Program-made: the position numbers and the translations under genes | Shown here: piece by piece, positions 24,505-34,337 of the stretch | Numbering within the stretch: position 1 is the stretch's first letter | Layout of the letters: each line of letters opens with the position of its first letter | Assembly: GCA_030447245.1 (NCBI GenBank) | Contig: JAUJPG010000003.1 | Span: 46,654-110,653, forward strand | Direction of reading: 5' to 3' | Length of the DNA stretch: 64,000 nt | Origin: Chloroflexota bacterium | GTDB lineage: Bacteria > Chloroflexota > UBA6077 > JACCZL01 | Notes under the pieces: generated by a model | Database searches by the model: none | What the model was told of the DNA's origin: nothing | What the model saw: the letters and a program-made list of their open reading frames with translations, nothing else

Positions 24505-26096
24505 GGTGACGATGCCCCGCCTGAGCGACACGATGACCGAAGGCACGATCGCCAGGTGGATGAAGCAGCCGGGCGAGCAGGTCGCCAAGGGCGACGTGCT
24601 GGTCGAGATCGAGACCGACAAGGCGACAATGGAGCTCGAGGCGTACGAGAACGGCGTCGTCGAGGAGGTGCTGGTCGACGAGGGCCAGACGGTCGCGATC
24701 GGCGCGCCGATCGTGCGCATCGGCAGCGGCAACGGCGCACAGCATGGACGGGGGCAAGGAAGCGAACGGACATCAGCCCGCGGCGCAGGGCGTCTCGGGA
24801 GTCCAGACCGCCGGCCAGCAGGGCGGCAGGTCGCGGTCCGCCACAGCGACGCCGGATCAATCGGACGTTGGGACGGATGCGCCACCGGCGCCGGGCGAGG
24901 AGACTCGCTCGGCCCAGCCGACGGCAGGTCAGGGCACGGGTCAACCCGACCGCGCTGCCGGTCAGCAGACCGTTCAGGGTCCGGCGCAGGCCGGCGGCGC
25001 CCCACCCGAGCAGCCGAGCGGTAACGGCCGTAAGCAGGCCACGCGAGAGCAGCCCGCGGCCAAGAGTCAGGATGCCGCGGCCACGGCGGCGCCGGGCTAC
25101 GGCGCCGCCCAGGACGAGGGCGCAGGCGGGGGACCGTCTGGCGCGCGGGCAGCCGCGCCAGCCCCGACCGACGGCGACGAGGTGGATGGCGTACGCGCCT
25201 CGCCGATGGCGCGGGCGATTGCCCGCGAGCACGGGATTGACCTGCACACGATCCGCGGTAGCGGGCCGGCCGGACGGATCATCCGCGCCGACGTCGAGGC
25301 CTCAGCACGCGGCGACGGCGCCACCGCGCCAACCCGTGCCGCGGCGCCACCGGCCTCAGACCAGCCCGAGCCCGCGCCGCGACGCGATGCCGCGGCACCC
25401 GACCAGGAGGTCGAGGAGATCCCGCTGTCCAACATCCGCCGGGTGACTGGTCGGCGGATGGTCGAGTCGGTGCAATCGGCGCCGCACTTCTTCCTGACGT
25501 CCGTGGTCGACGTGACCGAGCTGGTCGCCTTGCGCAAGCAGGTCAACGAGCGGTTGCAGGCGGCCGGCGAGGAGACGATCAGCGTCAACGACCTGATCGT
25601 CAAGGCGTGCGCGCTGACGCTGCGGGCGATGCCGGACGTCAACGTCGCGTTTGCCGAGGACAAGCTGCTGCGCAAGTCGCGGATCCACATCGGCATCGCC
25701 GTCGCGATCGACAACGGGTTGATCGTCCCGGTCGTGCGGGACGTCGACCAGAAGAGCGTGGGCCAGGTGGCGCGCGAGGCGCGAGCGTTGATCGAGCGCG
25801 CGCGGGCCGGCAAGCTGACCCCGCCCGACTACACTGGCGGGACGTTCACCGTCTCCAACCTGGGGATGTTCGGGATCGAGCACTTCACGGCGGTGATCAA
25901 CACCCCGGAGGCGGCGATCCTGGCCGTTGGAGCCGTCGCGGCCGAGCCGGTCGTGCGAGACGGCAACGTCGTCGTTCGCGAGCGGATGCGGGTGACGCTC
26001 TCGGTCGACCACCGTGCCCTCGACGGCGCGACCGGCGCCCGCTTCCTCCAGCGCCTGCGGGGCCTGCTCGAATCCCCGATGCGCATCCTGCTCTAG
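24497..26096 (+). pseudogene. pdhC: dihydrolipoyl acyltransferase E2, frame break in linker
   Basis: GTG 24497 opens a lipoyl domain (VTMPRLSDTMTEGTIARWMK ... with the lipoylated Lys in IETDKATMELE). Around 24740 the sensible frame changes. From there to 26096 the +1-shifted frame gives an Ala/Pro/Gln-rich linker and a peripheral-subunit-binding domain (ASPMARAIAREHGIDLHTIR). The catalytic domain follows, with RRMVESVQSAPHFFLTS and the acetyl-transfer His in SVDHRALDGA. Everything needed is present, so this is most simply one E2 with a one-base indel in a G-rich stretch. Alternatively it is two genes, the second starting at ATG 24744. I favour the first. Confidence 0.8.
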
Positions 26097-26327
26097 GCCC
26101 GACGTCGTGCCACGCGCGGCGAGCAGTCCGGGCTAGCCTTTCAGCGCGACTGTGGCCGTGGTGACACTCGGCTCCGGCGAGGTTCGGGCGATGGCCCCGC
26201 GGGAGATCAGACACCCGCGTCGGCTGATGCCCAGAACCAGCTTCGCTCTATCTGGCCGCGGTCCCGCCAAGCCTGGTTGCCCGACGCGAGTTGCGCGGCG
26301 CGCGGTACACTGACCGCGGGGTGTGCT

Positions 26328-26531
26328 GTGGAGTTCTTGCAGAGCCTGCCGCCGTGGGCCGCCGTCCTGCTCGCGCTGTTCGCTGCCGTGGTGCTCGTGG
26401 GGCTGAACATCGGCTGGCTGTTGCAGGCGAAGGCGATGCTCGACCGCTACGGACGGAAGCCGAACGGGACGAAGCAGCCGCCCAAGACCGAGCCGCCCGT
26501 CCGGCCGCCGGACACGAAGCCGGATCGCTGA
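26328..26531 (+). CDS. small single-pass membrane protein
   Basis: A 67-residue protein starting at GTG 26328: VEFLQSLPPWAAVLLALFAA then VVLVGLNIGWLL gives one transmembrane helix at residues ~8-32. A basic, Pro-rich cytoplasmic tail ending PPDTKPDR follows. A possible -10 box, TACACT, lies at 26306-26311. The gene ends five bases before the convergent stop of the kinase-sulfatase gene. Function unknown. Confidence 0.6.
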   Translation: MEFLQSLPPWAAVLLALFAAVVLVGLNIGWLLQAKAMLDRYGRKPNGTKQPPKTEPPVRPPDTKPDR

Positions 26532-26535
26532 GCGG

Positions 26536-29500
26536 CTAGCTCGGGCGGGCGGCCTCCCAGGCGCGGAGGGCCGCGAGCAGGCGGGCGGCGGTTTCTGGCT
26601 CGTCCTCGGCGCGGTCATTCAACTCATTCGGGTCGGTCGGCAGGTGGTACACGCTGGCCGCCCGATCCTCCCGCGACCAGATCAGCTTCCAGTCGCCGAG
26701 CACCAGCGCTACCTGGGATTTGTCGGCGAGCTCGGAGACGGCGAGCCGGTCTTCGCCCTCGCTGTGGCCTAAGATCAGCGGCAGCAAGCTTTGACCCTCG
26801 AAGCGGTCCGGCACGGCCGCGCCGATCGTGTCGAGGATCGTCGGCGCCAGGTCGATCCCCATTGCCGGCGCGCCGACGACCATCCCGGGCGGGACTCGAC
26901 CGGGCATCGCGACGATCAGCGGAACCCGTGTCTCGGCGCCGTGCAGGCCGGAGCCACTGAACCAATCGTCGTGCTCGGCAAAGCTCTGGCCGTGGTCGGC
27001 GGTCAGCGCGACAAGCGTGTTGCGGTCCAGACCGAGCTGGCCAAGGCGCCCGAGCAGCCGGCCGATCTGCTGGTCCGTAAACGCGACCTCCCCGTTGTAC
27101 AGGCCGACCAGGTGGTTGATCTGGGCGGCGTCGAGCTGGGCCCCGCCGACGATCTCGCGGACCGAGCGGGCTGAGCCGCCCGGACAGGTGTCGCCGCAGC
27201 CAGTGTCCTCGACGTCGTCGAACGGGGGCGGCGGTGAGAACGGCTCGTGCGGGTCGTAGTAGTGGACCCACAAGAAGAACGGCTCGTCTCTGTGCTCCTC
27301 GATCCAGGCGATCGCCGCCTCGGTCGTCACGTCGGCCTTGCCGTCCAGCGCCTCGTCCATGCCTGCCGGGAGCGAAAAGGCCGGTACGGCGCCCGGAACG
27401 GTCAGATACGCCTTGAGCCGCTCGTAGGTCGCCGCCAGGGCCTGGCCGCGGTTGTCCGACAGGTACTCCGGGCGGTTGATCGTCAGGTCCAGGTAGTCGT
27501 GGAAGCCGCGGTCCAGGCCGGAGTAGGCTGGCTCGAAGCTCACCCAGCTGTAGATCGCCGCCGTCCGGTAGCCTTGCTCGGCGAGCGTCTGGGCCAGCGT
27601 CGGGGCGGACGGGCCGAGCCGATCGACCAGGTCGGCCCGGACGCCGTTGGTGCTCGGATAGCTGCCGCTCAGGATCGCGGCGTGGGCAGCGTTGATGTCC
27701 GGCTGCTGGGTCACGGCGTTCGTGAAGCGGGCGCCGGCCCGGGCCAAGGCGTCAATACTCGGGGTACGCGCTTTGTCATACCCGTAGACGCCCAGGTGAT
27801 CGGCCCGCAAGGCGCTGACGGTGACCAGCAGGACGTTCGGACGGATCGGCGAGGCGACGGCCGGCGGGCCCGCCTCCGGGCTCAGGACCGCCCCGGCCGG
27901 TACGTCGCCTGGCCGACCGTCCGGCGAGCGGGGCGTCTCGGCTGCGCCGGTCACGGCCGCCGCGGCTGGCGCAACCGAGAGCCGATTGGCGAGCTGGTCG
28001 CGGCCGACCAACCCCCCGGCAGCGGCGATCACGACGGCCAGCGCGATGGGCAGGGCTCGGCGGGCTCCGGCGAGCGTTGTCGGCGACAAGCGCGGTCCGA
28101 AGACCCGGGCCGCGAACCACGCGGCGACGGCCAGCACCAGCGACGCGCAGATGATGGCCACCAGCGAGTAGAGTCGCCCCGGTGAGTCCAGCGGCGCCTC
28201 TTTGTTGAACAGACCGTTCCAGCGATAGGCGGCCAGCAGTCCGACGAGCACCATGCCGAGCGGGATGCCGATCCTGGTGACCTCGTGCAAGCTTGGGCGC
28301 CACCGCAGCAGCGGGGCCGCGGCCAACGCGATCATCGCCAGAATCGCGCCCAGACCCGCGAAGACGCCAACGTCGATCAGGACAGCGTAGCCGAACAGAT
28401 CGACAAAGCCGTTCGGCTTGCGGATCAGTTGCGCGGCCATCCACGACTCCGCCAGGCCCGCGGCGGCACCGAACAGCCCGCCGAGCATCGCCGCGTGGGC
28501 CACCAGCTCGACAGGCGACACGCGGCGCCGGATCATCGGCCGGGGCTCCGGCTCCGGCGCAGGCTCCGCCTCGGGCGCCGGACCGGCGGTCGGCAGGGAG
28601 ATCAGGAAGCGGGTTCCCCGACCGACGATGCTCTCAGCCGTAAGCTGGCCCTGGTGGGCCGAAACCAGCTCACGGGCGATGGTCAGCCCCAGGCCGGTCC
28701 CACCGCGTACCCGCGAGCGCGACTTGTCGGCGCGGTAGAACCGCTCGAAGACGTGCTCCAGGTCTCTGGCCGCGATGCCCACACCGCTGTCTTCGACCGC
28801 GATCCGGACGTGTGCCTCGTCTCCCTGGACGCTGACCCCGATCCGGCCGCCGTCCGGCGTGTGGGCGAGGGCATTGCGGAGGATGTTGCCGAGCACCTGG
28901 CGGATGCGGCCGGCATCCAGCCGCGCCAGGGGCAGCGCGCCCGCTGACGGAGCGTCGATGGCGATCTCGATCTGCTGAGCGGCGGCCTGAGGGCGGAAAG
29001 CGCGCACTTCCCACTCGACGAGCTCGGCGACGTCGACCTGCTCATAGTGAAGCTGGAGCTGGCGAGCCTCGGCCAGCGACAGCTCCTGTAGATCGTCGAC
29101 CAGGCGGGTAAGCTGCATCATCTCACGGTGAATCGTGTCCAGCGTCTCGGCGTCTGGCGCCACCACCCCGTCCTGGATCGCTTCAAGGTAGCCGCGGATG
29201 CTGGCGAGCGGCGTCCGTAGCTCGTGGGCGATGTCGCTCACCATGTCCTGGCGCAGCCGCTCGACGCGCGCCAGCGAGGCCGCCAGCGCGTTGAACGCGT
29301 CCGCCAGCGCGCCGACTTCGCCGCCGACGCTAGTATCGATCCGCTGCTGGAGGTCGCCGCGCTCCATCCGGCGCGCCGCGCGGGTCAACGACTCGAGCGG
29401 CGCGGCGAGCCAGCGCGCCAGCCCGACGCTGAGCGCCAGCGCGGCCAACAGGCCGACCACGGCCGCCCCGGCGAGATACGAGTTCAGCGTGCTCAGGAAA

Positions 29501-29931
29501 CGCTGCGAGCGCGGATCGATCGGCCGCTGCCCGGCGGAAATTGGGCTGATGTAGAGCGTGCCAACGGCGAACTCCTGCGAGCGGATCGAGACGCGCCGGC
29601 CGCGCCAGTCGTCGCCCACCCACCGACCGACCCAGGCGTTCTGCGAGTCGGCTACGATCTGGCCCTGGGCATCCGCCAGGACCAGCCGCTCGCCCATCAG
29701 GTCGGCCACCGACTGGACGGTCGGCTCGACGCCGGTCCACTCGCGGCGCCGGTCATAGTACCGGCTGAGGATGCTCTCGGCACGCTGGACGCGGGCCGAC
29801 TGCTGGTCCTCGACATAGTCCTGGAACGAGGCGGTGACCGCGCTGTTGACAAGCAGGACGACCGTGCCCAGCGTGACCGCTAGCAGCAGGCAGGTCCCAA
29901 TGAGCAGGCGGAACCAGAGTCGACTAGGCAC
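26536..29931 (-). CDS. sensor histidine kinase fused to membrane-bound sulfatase-like domain
   Basis: One uninterrupted frame of 1131 residues from GTG 29931. Residues ~1-30 contain TM1, ~30-150 an extracytoplasmic sensor region, and ~150-175 TM2 followed by HAMP. HisKA has the phospho-acceptor His near 236 in SDIAHELRTPLAS. The ATPase domain has NILRNALAHTPDGG, DSGVGI and GGTGLGL. After the kinase a PAPEAEPAPEPEPRP linker leads to about five more TM helices (~470-650). The alkaline phosphatase/sulfatase-like domain (~698-1131) has LRADHLGVYGY and LTADHGQSFAEHDD. Two key sulfatase positions are changed: metal-ligand Asp to Ser (~706) and nucleophile to Ile (~746). The start overlaps the response regulator stop by eight bases. 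An ancestral ATGA junction at the linker may have been erased by an indel. Confidence 0.85.
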   Translation of the reverse strand: MPSRLWFRLLIGTCLLLAVTLGTVVLLVNSAVTASFQDYVEDQQSARVQRAESILSRYYDRRREWTGVEPTVQSVADLMGERLVLADAQGQIVADSQNAWVGRWVGDDWRGRRVSIRSQEFAVGTLYISPISAGQRPIDPRSQRFLSTLNSYLAGAAVVGLLAALALSVGLARWLAAPLESLTRAARRMERGDLQQRIDTSVGGEVGALADAFNALAASLARVERLRQDMVSDIAHELRTPLASIRGYLEAIQDGVVAPDAETLDTIHREMMQLTRLVDDLQELSLAEARQLQLHYEQVDVAELVEWEVRAFRPQAAAQQIEIAIDAPSAGALPLARLDAGRIRQVLGNILRNALAHTPDGGRIGVSVQGDEAHVRIAVEDSGVGIAARDLEHVFERFYRADKSRSRVRGGTGLGLTIARELVSAHQGQLTAESIVGRGTRFLISLPTAGPAPEAEPAPEPEPRPMIRRRVSPVELVAHAAMLGGLFGAAAGLAESWMAAQLIRKPNGFVDLFGYAVLIDVGVFAGLGAILAMIALAAAPLLRWRPSLHEVTRIGIPLGMVLVGLLAAYRWNGLFNKEAPLDSPGRLYSLVAIICASLVLAVAAWFAARVFGPRLSPTTLAGARRALPIALAVVIAAAGGLVGRDQLANRLSVAPAAAAVTGAAETPRSPDGRPGDVPAGAVLSPEAGPPAVASPIRPNVLLVTVSALRADHLGVYGYDKARTPSIDALARAGARFTNAVTQQPDINAAHAAILSGSYPSTNGVRADLVDRLGPSAPTLAQTLAEQGYRTAAIYSWVSFEPAYSGLDRGFHDYLDLTINRPEYLSDNRGQALAATYERLKAYLTVPGAVPAFSLPAGMDEALDGKADVTTEAAIAWIEEHRDEPFFLWVHYYDPHEPFSPPPPFDDVEDTGCGDTCPGGSARSVREIVGGAQLDAAQINHLVGLYNGEVAFTDQQIGRLLGRLGQLGLDRNTLVALTADHGQSFAEHDDWFSGSGLHGAETRVPLIVAMPGRVPPGMVVGAPAMGIDLAPTILDTIGAAVPDRFEGQSLLPLILGHSEGEDRLAVSELADKSQVALVLGDWKLIWSREDRAASVYHLPTDPNELNDRAEDEPETAARLLAALRAWEAARPS

Positions 29932-30670
29932 GCGACGTGGACTCCGGGCTCGAGTCGGCGTGGGCGGCGCCGGCGTCAACCTCGAGCTTGTAGCCAAGCC
30001 CGTAGACGGTCTTGATCAGGCGCGCCCCGTTGCTCGCCGCATCGAGCTTCCGGCGCAGGCTGGTGATGTGGACGTCGACGTTGCGCTCGAAACCTTCGAA
30101 GTCGTAGCCGAACGCCTTTTCGATCAGCTGCGGCCGGCTGAAGACCTGGCCGGGCGCCTCGGCCATCGCCCGGATGAGGTTGAACTCGGTCGGCGTCAGG
30201 CGGACTGGCCGGCCGCCCAGCTCGACCTGGAAGCGCCGCGGGTAGAGCGTCAGGGGACCGACGATGATCTGCTCCGGCCCTTGATCGGCTGCGCCAGGCA
30301 CGCGACGGAGAACGGCGCGGATCCTGGCGAGAAGCTCGCGCGGGCTGAACGGCTTGGTGACGTAGTCGTCCGCACCAAGATCCAGGCCAGTCAGCTTGTC
30401 CGACTCGGTCGAGCGAGCGGTCAGCATCACGATCGGGACGTTCGAGCCGCGGCGAAGCTCGCGGCAGACGGCCAGCCCGTCCATGCCGGGCAGCATCAAG
30501 TCCAGCACGATGACGTCCGGGCGGGTCTGGCGCGCCAGCTCGACGCCCTCGGCCCCATCGTGGGCACTCCAGACCTGGTAGCCGTCTCGCTCGAGATACA
30601 TTCTGACGAGGTGGACGATGTTCTCGTCGTCGTCGACGATGATTACCCGCCGCCGGCCCACGCTCGCCAT
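29924..30670 (-). CDS. OmpR/PhoB-family response regulator
   Basis: A 248-residue two-domain regulator. The receiver domain has VIIVDDDENIVHLVRMYLER, the phospho-acceptor Asp in VIVLDLMLPGMDG (~residue 54), Thr in MLTARS and Lys in DDYVTKPFSPREL. The winged-helix DNA-binding domain has LTPTEFNLIRAMAEAPGQVF, then FERNVDVHITSLRRKLD and TVYGLGYKLE. It is upstream of and overlaps the histidine kinase gene and is therefore its cognate partner. Target genes unknown. Nearby candidates are the kinase operon itself and the upstream DUF4352 gene. Confidence 0.92.
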   Translation of the reverse strand: MASVGRRRVIIVDDDENIVHLVRMYLERDGYQVWSAHDGAEGVELARQTRPDVIVLDLMLPGMDGLAVCRELRRGSNVPIVMLTARSTESDKLTGLDLGADDYVTKPFSPRELLARIRAVLRRVPGAADQGPEQIIVGPLTLYPRRFQVELGGRPVRLTPTEFNLIRAMAEAPGQVFSRPQLIEKAFGYDFEGFERNVDVHITSLRRKLDAASNGARLIKTVYGLGYKLEVDAGAAHADSSPESTSRA

Positions 30671-30761
30671 GATCGCCTACTCCCGCGTCTCGAGTGTAGC
30701 AGGAGAAGTTTAAGACACTATGAAGATGGGAACCAGGAAGCTGGCGCCAAACTTCAAGCGG

Positions 30762-31532
30762 CTATTGAAGCGCGAACCAGACGCCGCGCTCCCCCAGGAA
30801 CGAGCTCTGCCAGACCATCACGGCCGGCTCATTGGCGGGGAGCTCGAAAAAGACCCAGCCGGTCACCGCGCCGCCGGGGTAGACGTCCCCCTCCAGGCGT
30901 GGGCCGGGGTTGATGACCGCGGAAGGGTCGCGCAGGCGCTCGGTGGCGGAGGCACCGCGGACATCGGTGGGCAGGATGGTGTACGCCTGGTCCTCGGGGC
31001 CGCTGATGTAGGCCTGGCTGACGAGCACGCCGATGTACGTGTTGCCCTCAGCCGCCGGCCTATTGAAGCGATTGCCCTGTTGGAGGAACGGATAGGCATC
31101 ACGCAACACCCGGACGACGGAGACGTCGAAGCGGCTGATCTGTCCCGCGCGGTCGATGGTACAGGCGCAGATCGCGCCGAGCGGGATCGGGGCCTCGCGG
31201 GACAACCCCAGCTCGGAGGTCGGCTCGACGACGGGTGGTCCAGGGGCGGCCAATGGGGCCGGGCTGGGCGGCGGGGCGAGGAGCCCGGTCGCTAGCGGCG
31301 GTCCTTCCGGTATCGCGCCCAGCTCAGCCTCGGTCGCCGGACGCGGGGTAACGCGGTAGCGGACGCCCTCGTCGACGACGAACAGCACGCCATCCGGCGC
31401 CTGGAGCAGCCGCGCTTCCTGGAAGCCAAGGGCGGCAAGGACCGGAGCGACCAACGCTGGCCACGCCGCGGCGATGGACAGGCCGACCGTCAGGCCGATC
31501 GCCCAGATGCGAAGCGCCAGGCGGGTACGCAT
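30762..31532 (-). CDS. membrane-anchored DUF4352-like protein
   Basis: A 256-residue protein. An N-terminal membrane anchor or uncleaved signal (LRIWAIGLTVGLSIAAAWPA) is followed by a short domain and a Pro/Ala-rich spacer. The C-terminal Ig-like domain ends GGAVTGWVFFELPANEPAVM, then VWQSSFLGERGVWFAL, the classical close of DUF4352/telokin-like secreted proteins. Two Cys in GAICACTIDRAG may form a disulphide or bind metal. It probably lies on the cell surface. It lies 91 bases upstream of the response regulator on the same strand. I chose ATG 31532 because the earlier in-frame start adds only seven unlikely residues. Function unknown. Confidence 0.7.
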   Translation of the reverse strand: MRTRLALRIWAIGLTVGLSIAAAWPALVAPVLAALGFQEARLLQAPDGVLFVVDEGVRYRVTPRPATEAELGAIPEGPPLATGLLAPPPSPAPLAAPGPPVVEPTSELGLSREAPIPLGAICACTIDRAGQISRFDVSVVRVLRDAYPFLQQGNRFNRPAAEGNTYIGVLVSQAYISGPEDQAYTILPTDVRGASATERLRDPSAVINPGPRLEGDVYPGGAVTGWVFFELPANEPAVMVWQSSFLGERGVWFALQ

Positions 31533-31785
31533 AATGACGTTCACCAGGTCCAAGGTCCAGGATTGCGCGGGGCGGCCACCGGCGGACCAGCGGCGCGGAC
31601 GCTAGGGTAGCACGTTGGGGCGCCAAGGTGTTCATCGTTCGGCGCGAGGTGACGCGGTCATCTCGCGGTGCACGCCAACGTCCGCCTGGGCGTCGATGCC
31701 AAGCGCCCCGTGGCCCTGTACAAGGAACGGCTGAAGTCCCCAGCCTCGGGCTGACAGGACACACCCACATCCAAAGGTGGTCTCC

Positions 31786-32715
31786 ATGTCCACGCCAATT
31801 GTCTTCGACACCGACCCTGGGCACGACGACGCGTTCGCCCTCTTGGTGGCAGCGCGGGCTCCCGAGCTGAAGCTGCTGGCCGTCACCTCCGTGGCGGGCA
31901 ACCAGACGCTCGACAAGACGACCCTGAATGCGCGCCGGGTGATGACGATGGCCGGCCTGCGCGATGTGCCGGTCGCGGCCGGCATGGCCTCGCCGTTGCT
32001 CCGGGCGCTCCACACCGTCCCGCACATCCACGGGGTGAGCGGCCTGGACGGCTACGACTTCGGACCGCCGGAGGTCGAGCTCGCCCCGGAGCACGCGGTC
32101 GACCTGATGATCCGGGTTGTCGGCGAGTCGCCGGAGCCGGTGACCCTGGTGCCGGTGGGGCCGCTGACGAACGTCGCGATGGCGTTGCTACGAGCTCCGG
32201 AGATCAAGGACCAGGTCGCGCGCATCGTGCTGATGGGCGGCGCCGCCGAGCTTGGCAACGTCACGCCCGCGGCCGAGTTCAACATCTACGTCGACCCGGA
32301 AGCGGCCGCGATCGTCTTCGGCGCGGGCATCCCGATCACGATGGTCGGCCTGGATGCGACCCACAAGGCGCGGGTCCGCCCCGCCGAGCGCGAGCGGATC
32401 CGGAACCTGGGCAACCCGGTTGGCCAGATGGTGGCCGAGCTGATGATCTGGTACGGCCAGTTCCATCGGCGCAAGTACGGCTGGGATGACCCACCAGTCC
32501 ACGACGCGCTGGCTGTCGCCGCCGTGATCCGCCCAGATCTGATCGAAACCCGCCATGTCAACGTGGTCGTGGAAACGGCCGGCACCTACACGGCCGGCCG
32601 GACCGTCTGCGACCTGCGCGGCGTCACCGACCGCGCCCCCAATGCCGACGTCGCCATGGAGGTCAACCGCGAGGCGTTCGTCGAGCTGTTCACCGAGGGA
32701 CTGGCACGGTACTAA
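31786..32715 (+). CDS. inosine-uridine preferring nucleoside hydrolase family
   Basis: A 309-residue member of the nucleoside N-ribohydrolase family. The calcium-binding N-terminus reads VFDTDPGHDDAFALLVAA (usual DTDPGIDDA, here His for Ile). The second Ca-binding and substrate block is VRIVLMGGAAELGNVTPAAE-like (ARIVLMGGAAELGNVTPAAE) then FNIYVDPEAA. The catalytic-site Asp is in PPVHDALAVAAV. Length and motifs are complete, so an active ribohydrolase cleaving purine or pyrimidine nucleosides is expected. Start: ATG 31786, after GGTGGTC. The context (acid-sugar kinase convergent next door) hints at salvage of nucleoside- or sugar-derived carbon. Confidence 0.9.
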   Translation: MSTPIVFDTDPGHDDAFALLVAARAPELKLLAVTSVAGNQTLDKTTLNARRVMTMAGLRDVPVAAGMASPLLRALHTVPHIHGVSGLDGYDFGPPEVELAPEHAVDLMIRVVGESPEPVTLVPVGPLTNVAMALLRAPEIKDQVARIVLMGGAAELGNVTPAAEFNIYVDPEAAAIVFGAGIPITMVGLDATHKARVRPAERERIRNLGNPVGQMVAELMIWYGQFHRRKYGWDDPPVHDALAVAAVIRPDLIETRHVNVVVETAGTYTAGRTVCDLRGVTDRAPNADVAMEVNREAFVELFTEGLARY

Positions 32716-32851
32716 CGCGTAGTCAGCCGGGCGGAAGCTCGATCACCTTGCCCGGTGGATCAGCCTGCCCGCTGTATGGGAGGTACGCTGGAGTCACCGA
32801 GTCAGAAGCCCTCGCGGTAGGCTTGTCGGCGATGTCTTGGCGGTGCCGACC

Positions 32852-34255
32852 TCAGGCGCCACGCAGCAGGGCGATGACCTCGCCGAGGGTATCGGCGGTG
32901 CCGACGTTGCCGGGGAAGACGACGTAGGGGACCCCGGGGAAGCGGCTCTCGGGGCCAAGGCTCCAGCAGGGGACGCCGGCGGCGACCTGACCCAGGACCA
33001 TCGCGCGCCGGGCGCCGAGGCCTCGAGTGGCCAGGTCGCTTGACGTGATCCCGCCCTTGGCGACGACGTAGCGGGGCGGCGCCACAAGGCTCCGGATGAG
33101 GGCGACAAGCGCCGCCGACACCACCCGGCTCACCTCCAGGCTGGCGTTGGCGCCGGCCCCCGCAACGACGTCACGGCTGGTGTAGACCAGCGCGTCCTTC
33201 CCAGCCAGGTACTGCCGCTCAGCCCATGACGCGGCGTCGGCAACCTCGGCGTCGCGGGTTGCCTCGTCGAGAATCCGGCCGACACGCAGCTCGCGCGATT
33301 CGAGGCCGTGCAGTTGGCGGGCCTGCTCGAGCTGCTCGGTTGTTCGACGGACGTGCGAGCCGACGACCGTCAGACCGCCAATCGCGGGCGGCCGGCCGCG
33401 GTAGAGCTCCGCGGCGGTGAGCAGCGGGCGTCCCGCGAGGCCGGCCCGGACCCGAACGAAGCCGGCCCCGGTACGGTAGACGAAGCGCTTGCCGACGGCC
33501 TCGGCGCGCAGCAGGCCGAGGACGAAAACTTCCAGATCGCGGTAGGTAGCGGCGTTGGCGATGACCGGCGCACCATCTGAGACGTCGTCCAGAATCTCGG
33601 CAGCGCGGTCCGGTCCGCCCAGCCGGACGTCCTCGATCGAGACGGAGCGGACCGTCTCGACACGCACGCGGCCATGCGTCTTCTCCTCTACCCACTCGCG
33701 AAGATTGGAGCTGCGGTAGCCGAAAGCGGCGTCGCGGGCGAACTCGGTCTCGCCGGCCGGCACCAGGCGATCGTCCTGGCGGACGTAATGGACGTCGCCG
33801 ATCGTCAGCCGCCCGCCTTCCTCAAAGAATGGGGCGATCACCTCGCCGTCGAACGGCCGTCCGTCGACGTCCGCGAGCGCGTCGCGCAGCGCCCAGACCT
33901 CGGCCGGGTAGTGGCCGCGGAGCGTCGAGTCGCTCCGCGAAACCGCGGCCACGCCGACGCCCAGGCCGCGAGCGGCCCGGGCGAGGTTGCCGCCGGCCTC
34001 GCGGGCCAGGGCAACGGCCTCGGTCTCAGGAAGGCTCCGCGAATTGGTCAGCACGTACACAGCCGCCCGGCTCTCGGCCAGCCCCGAGGCGAGCTCCGCT
34101 TCCGACCACTCGGTCAGGACTGGCACGTCGTAGACCGTCTGGGTGCCGGTCGGGTCGTCGTCCAGGGCCACGAGCCGCCGGTCGGAGCGGGCGATCTCCT
34201 CGCGGATCGTGGGCAGCAGATCGTCGGCCCAGGGCGGCGGCAGCGCGTCCAGCAT
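32852..34255 (-). CDS. four-carbon acid sugar kinase family (DUF1537/OtnK-like)
   Basis: A 467-residue protein. The N-terminal sugar-binding domain begins RRLVALDDDPTGTQTVYDVP, with VYVLTNSRSLPETEA and SRSDSTLRGHYPAEV. The C-terminal nucleotide-binding domain has VVGSHVRRTTEQLEQA, VVAKGGITSSDLATRGLG and FPGNVGTADTLGEV. The family phosphorylates D-erythronate, L-threonate or 3-oxo-tetronate. Substrate specificity cannot be read from sequence, and no partner dehydrogenase or decarboxylase (PdxA2, OtnC) is adjacent. ATG 34255 fits the family start. Confidence 0.88.
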   Translation of the reverse strand: MLDALPPPWADDLLPTIREEIARSDRRLVALDDDPTGTQTVYDVPVLTEWSEAELASGLAESRAAVYVLTNSRSLPETEAVALAREAGGNLARAARGLGVGVAAVSRSDSTLRGHYPAEVWALRDALADVDGRPFDGEVIAPFFEEGGRLTIGDVHYVRQDDRLVPAGETEFARDAAFGYRSSNLREWVEEKTHGRVRVETVRSVSIEDVRLGGPDRAAEILDDVSDGAPVIANAATYRDLEVFVLGLLRAEAVGKRFVYRTGAGFVRVRAGLAGRPLLTAAELYRGRPPAIGGLTVVGSHVRRTTEQLEQARQLHGLESRELRVGRILDEATRDAEVADAASWAERQYLAGKDALVYTSRDVVAGAGANASLEVSRVVSAALVALIRSLVAPPRYVVAKGGITSSDLATRGLGARRAMVLGQVAAGVPCWSLGPESRFPGVPYVVFPGNVGTADTLGEVIALLRGA

Positions 34256-34337
34256 CAGCGTGACTCCCTGGTCTGGCTTGGGCACGCGGGATCGCCCCAG
34301 TGTACGTGACCGAGAGCTGAGCGCCAACGCGGGAGGG

